NCBI GenBank assembly: GCA_035628995.1
Contig: DASPIR010000033.1
Location: 62,001 to 126,000 of the forward strand
Reading direction: 5' to 3'
Source of the DNA: Clostridia bacterium
GTDB taxonomy: Bacteria; Bacillota; Clostridia; Lutisporales; Lutisporaceae
DNA: 64,000 nucleotides
This document shows, one piece after another, positions 53,494-62,997 of this stretch (its first letter is position 1; every line of letters begins with the position of its first letter). The notes beneath the pieces were generated by a model that was not told the DNA's origin, did no database searches, and worked only from the letters and a program-made list of their open reading frames with translations. Position numbers and translations under genes: made by a program.

Positions 53494-53587
53494 AGGTTCG
53501 AGGTTCGCGGTTCGTGGTTCGTGGGCTTGGGTTGCTCTTCGGAGCATCGCTCAAATCCTCGTACCTCGCACCTCGCACCTCGCACCA
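53494..53587. repeat. Intergenic word array (GGTTCGxG / CCTCGCA) with CTTCGGAG centre
   Basis: Left: AGGTTCGAGGTTCGCGG then TTCGTGGTTCGTGG. Centre: TCTTCGGAGC. Right: CTCGTACCTCGCACC repeated with CTCGCACCTCGCACC. It fills the gap between the FAD dehydrogenase and activator genes. Confidence 0.8.
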
Positions 53588-53590
53588 GTT

Positions 53591-55222
53591 TTATACCGGC
53601 TTAAAAGTTTCAATTATCCTTTCGGCTGCCTTCATGCCATCCACTGCTGCGCTCATGATTCCCCCTGCGTAGCCTGCCCCCTCGCCTATCGGATAGAAAT
53701 TTTTTACTGTCTCGCTTTCCATGTTTTCCTTTCTGACTATCCTTATGGGTGCAGAAGTCCTTGTCTCAACGCCTGTAAGAATTACGTCCCTGCTAGCAAA
53801 ACCTTTTATCTTCCTGTCAAAGTCCCTGAGAGCTTCCTTCATTGTCTGCGTTACATAATCAGGCAGACACAAATGCAAGTCGCAGAGCTTTATCCCAGGC
53901 TCATAGCTTGGTCTGACTCCACCCAGCCTCTGAGATGCCTTACCTTGAAGAAAATCACCCACAAGCTGTACCGGTGCATGAAAATTCCTGCCGCCCAGCT
54001 CATAAGCCTTGCTTTCCCATGTTCTTTGATACTCTACCCCCGATAAGGGATGACTGCTCCCAAAGTCATCGGGAGTTACAGAAACAACCAGTGCACTATT
54101 GGCATTATCCTTATCCCTTTTATACTCACTCATGCCATTGGTGACAAGCATGCCCTGCTCTGAAGCAGCTGCCACTACCTGACCTCCCGGGCACATGCAG
54201 AAGCTGTATGCTGCTCGCCCTGTTACTCTGCTCCTTGTCGTAAGCAGATAATCGGCAGCACCAAGTCTTGGGTGCCCCGCAAAACTGCCATACTGCGCTT
54301 CATCTATCATGCTCTGCACGTGTTCAATCCTTACCCCTATGGAGAAGGGCTTCGGTACAATGCTTACACCTTTCCCGAAAAGCATTTCGTAGGTGTCCCT
54401 TGCACTATGTCCCAGTGCTGCTATTATTACATTGGATTCAATAGTTTCGCTGCCGTTTACAACTACAGCCTTTGCTGCACCATTGTCAACTAAAATATCA
54501 GTAACCTTGGAGGAAAACCTTACTTCTCCTCCAAGCTCAATTATTCTGTTCCTTATATTTTTTATGACAGTCTTTAAAATGTCAGTCCCTATGTGGGGCC
54601 TGCCGAGATATAGTATCTCTTCTGGAGCCCCTCCTCCTACAAAAGCATCAAGCACCATGCCGATTCTTCTATCCTTTATTCTTGTCGTGAGCTTTCCATC
54701 CGAAAAGGTACCCGCTCCTCCTTCTCCAAACTGTATGTTGGAGTTCTTATCAAAAGCGCCGAGTTTAAAAAAGGAATCAATTGCCTCAGCCCTTTTATCA
54801 ACATCACAACCTCTTTCGAGAATCAGCGGTCTGTACCCATGTTTTGCTAAAATTAAACCGGCAAACAATCCTGCCGGTCCACTGCCTATAATTATAGGCC
54901 TGTTATTTATTTTCCCGCTGCCATACTGAACCTCAGCTTCAATATCAGCCTGGCTGGCTTCTTCATCTATTATTACAGCATCCTTTATCTGACGATACTT
55001 GGAAATACTCATATTCCCCACTGTCTCAATCTCTGCGGAGTATATCAGCAGTACATCCCTCTTATCTCTTGCATCTACAGATCTTTTTAATATTCTGATA
55101 CCGGATATTTCCTTTTCACTTACCTTGAGCTTCCCGGCGGCAAGAAATCTAACCGTCTCGATATCACTATTATTGGTTATCTCTTTAACAGGCTGCTTCA
55201 AGTTATTTATCTCAAAACGCAC
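53591..55222 (-). CDS. COG2509-type FAD-dependent dehydrogenase
   Basis: 543 aa, soluble. A small N-terminal domain (1-95) precedes the dinucleotide fold with RPIIIGSGPAGLFAGLILAKHGYRPLILERG (about 105-135). Other family blocks are NIQFGEGGAGTFSDGKLTTRIKD and the C-terminal YPIGEGAGYAGGIMSAAVDGMKAAE. The substrate is not known. The GTG at 55222 follows GGAGATGATTAA. It is 26 nt downstream of cdaR and probably co-transcribed with it. Confidence 0.88.
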   Translation of the reverse strand: MRFEINNLKQPVKEITNNSDIETVRFLAAGKLKVSEKEISGIRILKRSVDARDKRDVLLIYSAEIETVGNMSISKYRQIKDAVIIDEEASQADIEAEVQYGSGKINNRPIIIGSGPAGLFAGLILAKHGYRPLILERGCDVDKRAEAIDSFFKLGAFDKNSNIQFGEGGAGTFSDGKLTTRIKDRRIGMVLDAFVGGGAPEEILYLGRPHIGTDILKTVIKNIRNRIIELGGEVRFSSKVTDILVDNGAAKAVVVNGSETIESNVIIAALGHSARDTYEMLFGKGVSIVPKPFSIGVRIEHVQSMIDEAQYGSFAGHPRLGAADYLLTTRSRVTGRAAYSFCMCPGGQVVAAASEQGMLVTNGMSEYKRDKDNANSALVVSVTPDDFGSSHPLSGVEYQRTWESKAYELGGRNFHAPVQLVGDFLQGKASQRLGGVRPSYEPGIKLCDLHLCLPDYVTQTMKEALRDFDRKIKGFASRDVILTGVETRTSAPIRIVRKENMESETVKNFYPIGEGAGYAGGIMSAAVDGMKAAERIIETFKPV

Positions 55223-55247
55223 TTAATCATCTCCAAAATGTTTCGAA

Positions 55248-56462
55248 CTATGTACCGCTCTTTTTCAACACCACCTCAGTCTGCTGCGGTGATACTCCCA
55301 TAACCTCAACCCCTTGGGGCACTTCCCACAATATATTCAGGACATTGGTGCCCTCATTGGCATGCTTCAGGTCAACATAGAATTTGATGGTATTCGTGGC
55401 ATCAATCAATAAGCCCTCTGCACCTCTCAAGCTAACCACCATACCGTTTTGTATGCTTCCAACCTCCAAGCCCTCTGCAAGATTCACATATTCGATGCTG
55501 CCGATAGTCATATCACTTGTTATTACCTTCTCTATATTGATGAATATGCTCATCTTTTCACTGGCATTCACAAGTTCAACACCATCAGGCATTACCAGCT
55601 TTACTTCCCTCGATACATCTGCTGTTCCATCAGTAATATCAATTTTCTCAGTTTTTATAGAATTTATACCTTCAAGGATCTGCTGCTTTCCGGTAACAAG
55701 TATCTCCGCAGGAGATACTGACATATTGCTTATTACATATCCAGCAGCCGGCTGTCCTGACAAATCCATTTGCAAGCCGACACGCTTCGTATTCTCTATA
55801 GGAATGCTTACTTCTATATTGCCGGGTTCTATAGTGATATTTTGTATATCCTTCCCGTTTTCATCCAGAGCCCTCACAGGCAGTATCTTCTTTACTTCCG
55901 CATTAACACTGGCAATATCCACATCAACCCTTACGGTATTTATTTTGTTGATTTGGGATTCTGCCCCGGTTATGACAACATCATTTGGTGCTATCATAGG
56001 GGTCATAGCCGCCAAGCCGTGGGATGGATTCCCCATTATATTAACGTGTACGCTTTTCTGAACGCTTACTTTGGGTTCGAGCACTACCTTAAGGCTATCC
56101 GCTGATTTCATCAGGATATTCACATCCTCAGGTATGCCATTGATATTTATTTTTACAAAGTTATCACCCTTAAGCCTATGACCTTCTAAATCAGCAACAG
56201 CGTCAACAGTGGTCTCGTTAAGCTTATCCAACTCATTATTCTTGCCTTTTAATCTAAGAGTAAGTTTAAAGCTGTTAGGGTCGTTAGCCAGCATCATGTT
56301 GCTCTTCTCAAGGAATACAGTGTTAATAAGCCTGACCGGAATTGTTATATCCTTTGTAATTTCAGGATTCTGCTCTGTTATAACATAGAACCAGAGCAGC
56401 AACGCCAGCATAACTGAAAATATCCGTATAGTAATATCCTTGTTTAAAAATCTATCATTCAT
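55248..56462 (-). CDS. cdaR: CdaA regulator, YbbR-domain protein
   Basis: Extracytoplasmic regulator of the c-di-AMP cyclase CdaA. One N-terminal TM helix (about 10-27, IRIFSVMLALLLWFYVITEQNP) followed by four YbbR repeats with PxxV-V-P motifs (PIRLINTVFLEKSNMML, GNPSHGLAAMTP, GQPAAGYVI and others). ATG at 56462 overlaps the cdaA stop and follows GGGGTG; a GTG three codons earlier is possible. Confidence 0.92.
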   Translation of the reverse strand: MNDRFLNKDITIRIFSVMLALLLWFYVITEQNPEITKDITIPVRLINTVFLEKSNMMLANDPNSFKLTLRLKGKNNELDKLNETTVDAVADLEGHRLKGDNFVKININGIPEDVNILMKSADSLKVVLEPKVSVQKSVHVNIMGNPSHGLAAMTPMIAPNDVVITGAESQINKINTVRVDVDIASVNAEVKKILPVRALDENGKDIQNITIEPGNIEVSIPIENTKRVGLQMDLSGQPAAGYVISNMSVSPAEILVTGKQQILEGINSIKTEKIDITDGTADVSREVKLVMPDGVELVNASEKMSIFINIEKVITSDMTIGSIEYVNLAEGLEVGSIQNGMVVSLRGAEGLLIDATNTIKFYVDLKHANEGTNVLNILWEVPQGVEVMGVSPQQTEVVLKKSGT

Positions 56463-57273
56463 TTTTGGCACCCCACTTCATCCATACGGGCTGCTTGCTT
56501 TCCTTGATCTTATAGCTGTTCTTGATTATTTCCTTCATGGACTTGGTATCCAGATACCTTGACAGTCTTCCCATTTTGGCGAAGGATATGACACCAGTCT
56601 CCTCAGATACGATTATTACCAAGGAGTCGGATATCTCGGTTATACCTATTGCAGCCCTGTGCCTGGTACCGAGCTCCTTGCTCAGGTTCTGGCTCTGGGT
56701 AAGGGGCAGGAAGCACCCTGCAGCAGTAATTCTATTCCTTCTAATTATCACAGCACCATCATGGAGAGGAGTGTTGGGAACGAACAGGTTCACCAATAGT
56801 TCATTTGTAACTATGGAATCAAGCTTGGTGCCCGTCTCTATATACTCATTTAAACCAGTTTCCTGCTCTAATACTATGATGGCCCCGATTTTATTCTTTG
56901 AAAGGTGTGTGACTGCAATATTAATTTCATCCAGCATCTTATCAATTTCTTGGTCAAGCAGCTCCCCCTTCACGAAGAACTTGCCCCTCCCAAGGTGCTC
57001 AAGTGCACGTCTTAGCTCTGGTTGGAAGATTATCAGTATTGCAATAACTCCCACTGTCATTGCGTTTTTCAGCAGCCAGTATACAGCATGGAAGCCAAGG
57101 ACCTCACTGAGCTTGGTTGCAATTATAAGCATGGCGATACCCTTAATCAGCTGCTCTGCCCTTGTTTCTTTTATTAAGTTCATTATTTTATAAATAATAA
57201 CGGCGATTATTCCAATATCTACATATGTATTCCACATTTTGAGATACGGAAGCAGCTCCCTAAGTTCCTCCAC
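56455..57273 (-). CDS. cdaA: Membrane diadenylate cyclase
   Basis: Makes c-di-AMP from two ATP. Three N-terminal TM helices (to about 90), then a DAC domain with D172-G-A in PLHDGAVII and R204-H-R in GTRHRAAIG, the two catalytic motifs. I place the start at GTG 57273, nine nt after GAGAGG; an in-frame TTG at 57297 lacks a ribosome site. 272 aa, the usual CdaA length. Confidence 0.95.
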   Translation of the reverse strand: MEELRELLPYLKMWNTYVDIGIIAVIIYKIMNLIKETRAEQLIKGIAMLIIATKLSEVLGFHAVYWLLKNAMTVGVIAILIIFQPELRRALEHLGRGKFFVKGELLDQEIDKMLDEINIAVTHLSKNKIGAIIVLEQETGLNEYIETGTKLDSIVTNELLVNLFVPNTPLHDGAVIIRRNRITAAGCFLPLTQSQNLSKELGTRHRAAIGITEISDSLVIIVSEETGVISFAKMGRLSRYLDTKSMKEIIKNSYKIKESKQPVWMKWGAKNE

Positions 57274-57373
57274 GTCTATGCACCTCTCATATTGCAATTT
57301 TTTTCATACTTCAATTATATATTAATTTCCCGTTGTTTTAATATTACAAATATGTATCATTTTTAAAAATTCC

Positions 57374-57450
57374 GGCAATAGGCTATAGGCAATGGGCAAT
57401 AGGTTTCTGCAGGGCTTCGAAGCCTTTCTGATTCCTCGAAACCCGAACCA
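57374..57450. repeat. Intergenic word array (GGCAATAGG) with GGCTTCGAAGCC centre
   Basis: Left: GGCAATAGGCTATAGGCAAT and GGGCAATAGG. Centre: perfect palindrome GGCTTCGAAGCC. Right: CCTCGAAACCCGAACC. A related CTATTGCCTATAGCCCATTG occurs in reverse at 63087-63110. Confidence 0.8.
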
Positions 57451-57454
57451 ATCC

Positions 57455-58240
57455 CTAAAAGAACAGATGTGTGATATATTGATCAATTATTACCAGTGTT
57501 CCAACCGCAAACACATAATAAGAAAAATACCTCATACTGCCCTTTTTCAGCAGAACAATCATAAATCTTATAGAGAAATAGCCTGCCGCCGCCGCTGCTA
57601 TAGTCCCTGCAACCATTGGCGTTGTGATGATGCTGCCGCCTCCCGCCTCGAAAATGTCCTTTACCTGAAATACCGCAGCTCCTAATATAGCAGGGATTGA
57701 GAGCAGAAAGGAAAACTTAGCAGCAAACTCCCTGTCCAGACCCCTAAGCAGCGCACCCGAGATAGTAAGTCCCGACCTTGAAATAGCAGGCATGATTGCA
57801 GCCCCTTGCATAACCCCGATAAAAGCGGCATCAAGATATGATGTCTCCTTTATATTCTTTCTTCCTGTGCTCAGCCTTTCAGCAAAAAGAATAATTACAC
57901 CGGTCGCCAGGAACTCAAAGCCTAAGGTGCTGCCGCTCTTGTACATTGCTTCGAAGGAATCCCTAAACATTATTGCTATGATTCCTGTCGGTATAGTACC
58001 AGCAACCAACAGCCATGTAAGCTTTTGAAAGGGTTTTTTAAGAAGGGAGAATATTTCTTTCCATAGCACCGTAACTACAGCCGCAAGTGTTCCTACATGC
58101 ACCATGGTATCAAATATCAGTGTAGGCTCAGTTATTCCGAATATCTTTTGAAACAGCACCAGATGTCCTGAGCTGCTTATAGGCAGAAACTCCGTAAGTC
58201 CCTGAATAAGTCCCAGTATTATTGCTTGAATAGTGTTCAT
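57455..58240 (-). CDS. uppP: Undecaprenyl-diphosphatase
   Basis: Recycles the cell-wall lipid carrier. 261 aa, eight helices, with QGLTEFLPISSSGHL (motif 1, residues 13-27) and the GAAIMPAISRSGLTISGALLRG motif (near 162-183). The ATG at 58240 follows GGGAGG at 7 nt. Confidence 0.96.
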   Translation of the reverse strand: MNTIQAIILGLIQGLTEFLPISSSGHLVLFQKIFGITEPTLIFDTMVHVGTLAAVVTVLWKEIFSLLKKPFQKLTWLLVAGTIPTGIIAIMFRDSFEAMYKSGSTLGFEFLATGVIILFAERLSTGRKNIKETSYLDAAFIGVMQGAAIMPAISRSGLTISGALLRGLDREFAAKFSFLLSIPAILGAAVFQVKDIFEAGGGSIITTPMVAGTIAAAAAGYFSIRFMIVLLKKGSMRYFSYYVFAVGTLVIIDQYITHLFF

Positions 58241-58532
58241 TATTAAACCTCCCAATAGTTCGTTTTGTGAAATATCCTTTTATTAATTATTCAGATTTCA
58301 CAAAAAGTTTCCTTAATGTTATTGAATTTGCACCATACCCAATATAATTACTTTTGTGCGTTCAATATATATATCCATTATAATTATGATACAATTCCTG
58401 CCATCATTCAATATATCTTCAGCAGTTTTCACAACTGGTATAATTGTCCTATTTAAACACCCGCTGAAAAACAATATGGGTGCGTTGCATAGCAATACAC
58501 CCAATGACAACAGTATATATAGACGAAAGCGA

Positions 58533-59492
58533 TTAGAATTTTCTTTCAAGTTGGTCGTTAATTATTTCTATTATTATTTCTTTTCCCATCGAATCAGGCA
58601 ACTCCTTGGCACTTTTCAAGGCTTTACTTATATATTTCTCAGCAAGGTTCTTTGACCTTTCAATAGCCTTTGAGGCATCCATGACTGCATACAGTGATAA
58701 TCCATTATCCTTGCGTATTCTGCTTAAGGCTTCCAAAACCTGCTTTTTATATTCTGAACGAAGTGCATATATTATCGGCAAAGTATATACTCCCTGTGCG
58801 GCATCATTTAGCAATGGTTTGCCCACCTTTGCCGCATTGCCGGTTAAATCCAGAATGTCATCAATAATCTGGAAGGCCATACCAATATTATTGCCCAACA
58901 CCCCCAGCTTATTCACAAGCTTCTTGGGACATCCCGCCTTATAAGCGCCCATATACAGGCTTATTGCAAATAAAGCGGCGGTTTTTCCGCCAATCCTTTT
59001 GAGATACTGTTTAACACTTACATCAGTATCAAATCTCTGCTCATTTTGGGATATTTCACTATCACAGATATATGCCGAAGCTTTTGCCACCTGTCTTAGC
59101 ATATCCATATCCGAATAATCAGCTACCAGCATGAAGCCACGGGTAAGCAGAAAATCTCCGCTGTATACAGCTACATCTTTGCCCAGTACCGAGTGTACTG
59201 TTTCCTTTCCTCTCCTGAGCTTTGCATCATCTATTATGTCATCATGTATGAGAGTGGCCATGTGGATTATTTCCAGAGCTGCAGCTACTTTCACAATAGT
59301 ATTGCTATGATATTCACCAAAGGTTCCGCCAAGTATTGTAAAAGCAGGCCTAAGTCTTTTGCCTCCGCTGTTTACAAACTCCACCAACGCTTCTTTGACC
59401 GTTTTATTTCTTGTTCTCAAAGACTTCTTTATTGTATCTTCTACAGATTCCAGCTCTTTTCTTAAAAATTCATTATCATTCCACATTTCCAT
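58533..59492 (-). CDS. Polyprenyl diphosphate synthase (HepT-like)
   Basis: Builds a long-chain isoprenyl diphosphate for quinone or similar lipids. Both Asp-rich motifs are present: LIHDDIIDDAKLRRG (about 82-96) and FQIIDDILDLTG. GGKRLRP near 50. About 319 aa. The start overlaps the Gx transporter gene by 17 nt, indicating joint function. Confidence 0.92.
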   Translation of the reverse strand: MEMWNDNEFLRKELESVEDTIKKSLRTRNKTVKEALVEFVNSGGKRLRPAFTILGGTFGEYHSNTIVKVAAALEIIHMATLIHDDIIDDAKLRRGKETVHSVLGKDVAVYSGDFLLTRGFMLVADYSDMDMLRQVAKASAYICDSEISQNEQRFDTDVSVKQYLKRIGGKTAALFAISLYMGAYKAGCPKKLVNKLGVLGNNIGMAFQIIDDILDLTGNAAKVGKPLLNDAAQGVYTLPIIYALRSEYKKQVLEALSRIRKDNGLSLYAVMDASKAIERSKNLAEKYISKALKSAKELPDSMGKEIIIEIINDQLERKF

Positions 59493-60003
59493 CACTTCCT
59501 ATTCCAAGTATGTGTCTCATTGGTCTCATGGTATATTGTACTGCGAATCCTATAAATAATCCTGTAATCACTGCTGAAACCAATAAAAGGGGTAAGTAGT
59601 AAAATAGCTTCATATTCTGTACTATAAGGCTGGCTACCAATATTTGTCCAATGTTGTGAAACACAGCGCCCACTACACTTATCACAGGCAGACTGAAAAG
59701 GTTCCTGAAATTTTTATACATCACTGCCATTGCCAGCGTGCTTATCGAACCTCCTATGAAGCTGTATATGAAACCAGATACTCCGCCGCCAAATACAGAC
59801 CCCAGAAGGGTTCTCATACCCACAACCATAAGAGCTTCCTTAGGTCCGAACAATATGATTGTCACAAGCGAAATTGCGTTCGCCAGACCAAGCTTTATCC
59901 CTGGGACAGGAATCGGTACAGGAATCATTCTCTCAATTATATGAAGTATTAATGCTTGTGAAACCAGAATGCCCAGCAACACCATTTTTTTTGTCCTACT
60001 CAT
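59476..60003 (-). CDS. Gx transporter/heptaprenyl synthase component I-like membrane protein
   Basis: Six-helix membrane protein (ECF-substrate-like fold) of the Gx transporter family: IIERMIPVPIPVPGIKLGLANAISLVTI, RTLLGSVFGGGVSGFIYS and GAVFHNIGQILVA. Start at ATG 60003 with GAGGAG seven nt upstream; 175 aa. It is often next to a NusG-II protein and polyprenyl synthase in anaerobes. Confidence 0.88.
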   Translation of the reverse strand: MSRTKKMVLLGILVSQALILHIIERMIPVPIPVPGIKLGLANAISLVTIILFGPKEALMVVGMRTLLGSVFGGGVSGFIYSFIGGSISTLAMAVMYKNFRNLFSLPVISVVGAVFHNIGQILVASLIVQNMKLFYYLPLLLVSAVITGLFIGFAVQYTMRPMRHILGIGSDGNVE

Positions 60004-60126
60004 ACTATTCTCCTCACTAAACATTTCACACCAATACATTATGCTTAATTCAAAATATGCAAATGTTTTCCTTGCTTGTCATAAATCGCATATAATCTTA
60101 TAATCTGTCACGGCGATTTATACATA

Positions 60127-60510
60127 TCAAAATGAAATATCATCAACTTCAGATTCTGTCTTTCCCTCAACGTAGACAGCAACTTTGTTAGGCAGGCATA
60201 CTATGCTCTGTCCAACTTTGTTCACCACTCCTGTCTTCTGGCACACCTTGTCCGGACATATTACATCTTTAACATAGGCACCATTTTCATCAATTAGGAT
60301 ATCAATGTATTTTCCATCTTCAAAGTCTATATGGACCTTCTGCTTCTTCATTCCTGCTTCTATAGGAATCGATTTATAAAAATTCCCGTTTGTTTCTACC
60401 ACAATCTGTCTCTCATCTTTCGACTCACTCATATTGTTAATCCAAAACCATGAAATTGCCGCGACAGCTAGTATTATTACGATGATCAAATCGCCTTTTT
60501 TTAGCTTCAT
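60127..60510 (-). CDS. NusG domain II-containing exported protein
   Basis: 127 aa with an N-terminal TM helix (8-24) and a NusG-II domain (35-125): ENGAYVKDVICPDKVCQKTGVVNKVGQSIVCLPNKVAVYV, with a CPxxxC pair and a third Cys. It may bind a metal or cofactor outside the membrane. Located 123 bp upstream of the Gx gene on the same strand. Confidence 0.87.
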   Translation of the reverse strand: MKLKKGDLIIVIILAVAAISWFWINNMSESKDERQIVVETNGNFYKSIPIEAGMKKQKVHIDFEDGKYIDILIDENGAYVKDVICPDKVCQKTGVVNKVGQSIVCLPNKVAVYVEGKTESEVDDISF

Positions 60511-60860
60511 TATATCCCCCGTCCATTAGTTTTGCGAAAAAAATTTCATTACCGGCTTAGGTTTCGCAAAACGTTTCCTTATCACTCAAATACACTACAA
60601 TTGTATATTATACAACAAAAAAAGCCTATAGTAATAGTATGGATTTAATTATTTTTCATAACAGAATATATACTGTAATTAAATCCAATTGCACCCATAT
60701 AAGCATATGACAGACTTCCTTTTGAAATGAATTTAATTATCATTATTAAATTTTTGTTGCATTGATATTAATGTATCATATAGAATTAGATATGTAAATT
60801 TAATATCGCATTTTGTAATATTACTGTAGATTATCATCTATTTAATGGAGGTGCCCTATT
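60511..60860. other. Divergent control region of nusG-II and apbE
   Basis: AT-rich 350-bp region between divergent genes. A candidate apbE promoter is TTGCAT (60757-60762), 16 bp, TATAGA (60779-60784). A run of As and GGTTTCGCAAAACG word is present on the other side. Nothing further is recognised. Confidence 0.35.
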
Positions 60861-61931
60861 TTGATTCTAAAAAGAAAAATGCTTCTCGTTACTACCATAG
60901 CCTTAATAACTACATTCGCATTGGCTGGATGTCAGACACCAGCTTCCACTCCCGCTCCTGCTCCCGCAGCAAAAGGAGAGCCTATATCCAGAACTGATTA
61001 TATGCTGGGAACAGTTATTGACATAACCATATATGATAAGAGCGACACAACAATACTGGATAAGGCCTTTGCCAGAATAGCTGAAATAGAGAGTAAAATG
61101 ACTATTAATAACGCTGAAACCAGTGAAATCATTGCTCTCAATAATGCTTCAGGCGTAAACGAAGTGAAGCTTAGCCCCGACACCTTCTTAGTGGTGGAAA
61201 AAGGGAAGCAGTATTCTGAGCGATCCGATGGAAAGTTTGATATAACTGTAGGCCCAATAGTTAAGCTTTGGAATATTGGTACCGAGTCTGCAGCGGTACC
61301 TGATAAAGATGAGCTGGCAGAAGCTGTGAAGCTGATAGATTATAACAAACTGATCCTTAACAAGGAAAACCTTACCGCCAAACTTGAAACCCCGAATATG
61401 AAAGTGGATTTGGGTGCTATTGCAAAGGGCTATACTGCTGATGAAGTTGCCAGAGTCCTCAAGGAGAATGGGGTAGAGCATGCCATTATAAACCTCGGTG
61501 GAAACGTTATGACCGTGGGTGGGAATCCAAATGGCAACCCATGGAAAATCGGAATTCAGGACCCCTTCAACCCAAGAGGTGATTTCCTTGGTATAGTCCC
61601 TATAACGAACTGGACTGTAGTGACCTCAGGCACCTACGAAAGATTCTTTGAAGAGAACGGTAAGAAATACCATCATATTTTGGACACAACAACCGGCTAT
61701 CCTACTGACAATAATTTGTACAGTGTATCAATTATAACTGACAAATCCATAGACGGAGATGGGCTGTCCACTACCACACTGCTAATAGGGCTTGAGGAAG
61801 GCATTAAGCTTATCGAAAGTCTCGAAAATACAGAAGCCATATTTGTGACCTCAGACAAAAAGGTTTATGTTACTTCAGGTCTAAAGAAAGACTTTATAAT
61901 CACTAATCCTGATTTTAATCTAGCTAATTAA
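60861..61931 (+). CDS. apbE: FAD:protein FMN transferase
   Basis: Attaches FMN to Thr of partner flavoproteins (Rnf/Nqr-like or extracellular electron carriers). Lipoprotein signal (ALAGCQ lipobox, Cys23), TMLGT-type start DYMLGTVIDITIYD, KVDLGAIAKGYTADEVARVL, NLGGNVMTVGG and GYPTDNNLYSVSIITDKSIDGDGLSTTTLLIG, the FAD/Mg-binding block. 356 aa. TTG start at 60861, nine nt after GGAGG. The FMN target is outside the window. Confidence 0.93.
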   Translation: MILKRKMLLVTTIALITTFALAGCQTPASTPAPAPAAKGEPISRTDYMLGTVIDITIYDKSDTTILDKAFARIAEIESKMTINNAETSEIIALNNASGVNEVKLSPDTFLVVEKGKQYSERSDGKFDITVGPIVKLWNIGTESAAVPDKDELAEAVKLIDYNKLILNKENLTAKLETPNMKVDLGAIAKGYTADEVARVLKENGVEHAIINLGGNVMTVGGNPNGNPWKIGIQDPFNPRGDFLGIVPITNWTVVTSGTYERFFEENGKKYHHILDTTTGYPTDNNLYSVSIITDKSIDGDGLSTTTLLIGLEEGIKLIESLENTEAIFVTSDKKVYVTSGLKKDFIITNPDFNLAN

Positions 61932-61964
61932 AAATCTGGAGCAGAATATCTGCTCCAGATTTTT
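61931..61964 (+). terminator. apbE terminator
   Basis: AAAATCTGGAGCAGA-ATA-TCTGCTCCAGATTTTTT, immediately after the stop codon. Confidence 0.92.
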
Positions 61965-61967
61965 TCT

Positions 61968-62057
61968 TTAATATCCAATCCTTATATCAGGCATAGTAAC
62001 AACAAGTATAAAAAGAACAAGCAAAACGAAAAGAAGCAGCAGCTGCTTTCTCAACAC
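61968..62057 (-). CDS. Possible 29-aa membrane peptide
   Basis: Reads (GTG start) LRKQLLLLFVLLVLFILVV then TMPDIRIGY: short basic head, one perfect TM helix, short polar tail. AGGGGGG lies 3-6 nt before the GTG or the following TTG. It has no known relative that I can name, and is too small for standard gene callers. Its stop overlaps the convergent apbE terminator. Confidence 0.4.
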   Translation of the reverse strand: MLRKQLLLLFVLLVLFILVVTMPDIRIGY

Positions 62058-62175
62058 AATCCCCCCTAATTATCTACCGCAAATATATACGTTATTACTT
62101 CTTCGTTAAATGCTTTAGTTAAATATATGAGGCAGGGATTGTATTTCTTGCCTAAAAGTTATAAATTGCACTCAT

Positions 62176-62997
62176 TTATATCCATTTTACCTTTGGCAGA
62201 TTGCCTTCCACCGTTTTCGTAAAGCTTACCGCAGGGTATCCCATAAACAGTATGCCCTGAATTTTCTTACCTTTTGGCATCTCTAATAATTCTTCTGCTT
62301 TTTTACTCCTGGCTAATATCATTTTCCCCGCCCCGGATATGCAAGAACCCAAACCCATTGTTTGTGCCGTCAGCATCATATTGTACATGGCATACTGGCA
62401 GCTCTGCTCGGTATAATGGATTTTGGGGTCTGCAGTCAGTATTATCAGTACAGGCGCCTTTTGAAATATATTTCCTCTCTCCAATACCCTTTTTATCTTT
62501 TCTCTATCAGTGTCATTCGCTGCTGTTTTAAATAGCTTAAGAATATTGAATACCAGAGGGTTCTTGTATATAAGCCCATCCATTCTTTTAATATAGGAAA
62601 GGTTTATCTCTTCCAGCTTTGCCATTTTCTCCACATCCCGTACTACAATAAGCTCAATATCATAGTTGTTCGTAGGAGCCAGCTTTGCAGCAGCGCAGAT
62701 CTTCTCCAGCTTCTCCGTCTCGACGGGCTTATCCTTGAAGCTTCTTATGGAATGCCGTGCTTTGAGAAGCTCAGTTAGGCTTTCATCTTCAGGGAGCAGC
62801 TCCCTTATTATCTTTCTCGATTTAATACCATTCCAGGACAACGCGCCCGTCGGGCAGCAAGCTATACACTGGCAGCATGTGCTGCACAGCTTGTAATCTA
62901 TCTCTATACTTTCACTGCCATTAGAAATCGCAGATGCATGGCATATACTTCTACAGTCACCGCATCTTACACACTTGGAACTGTCAATTGTTATCAT
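62176..62997 (-). CDS. Nitroreductase with N-terminal ferredoxin domain
   Basis: Residues 1-60 hold two [4Fe-4S] motifs (CVRCGDCRSIC and CSTCCQCIACCP), and residues 75-273 a flavin nitroreductase domain starting LLKARHSIRSFKDKPVE with AAKLAPTNNYD and AQTMGLGSCISGAG. It is likely to pass electrons from ferredoxin to a nitro or quinone-like substrate. ATG at 62997 has GGGGGT nearby; an ATG at 63009 is alternative. Confidence 0.9.
   Translation of the reverse strand: MITIDSSKCVRCGDCRSICHASAISNGSESIEIDYKLCSTCCQCIACCPTGALSWNGIKSRKIIRELLPEDESLTELLKARHSIRSFKDKPVETEKLEKICAAAKLAPTNNYDIELIVVRDVEKMAKLEEINLSYIKRMDGLIYKNPLVFNILKLFKTAANDTDREKIKRVLERGNIFQKAPVLIILTADPKIHYTEQSCQYAMYNMMLTAQTMGLGSCISGAGKMILARSKKAEELLEMPKGKKIQGILFMGYPAVSFTKTVEGNLPKVKWI

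Noticed and set aside
53935..56105. Long plus-strand frames across the FAD dehydrogenase and cdaR genes
   Set aside because: Antisense shadows of strongly conserved genes; no ribosome sites or domains.
58319..58549. 76-codon hydrophobic frame behind the polyprenyl synthase gene
   Set aside because: It starts with TTG inside the synthase 3' end with no ribosome site, uses many TTG codons and continues through a promoter-like region; probably not a gene.
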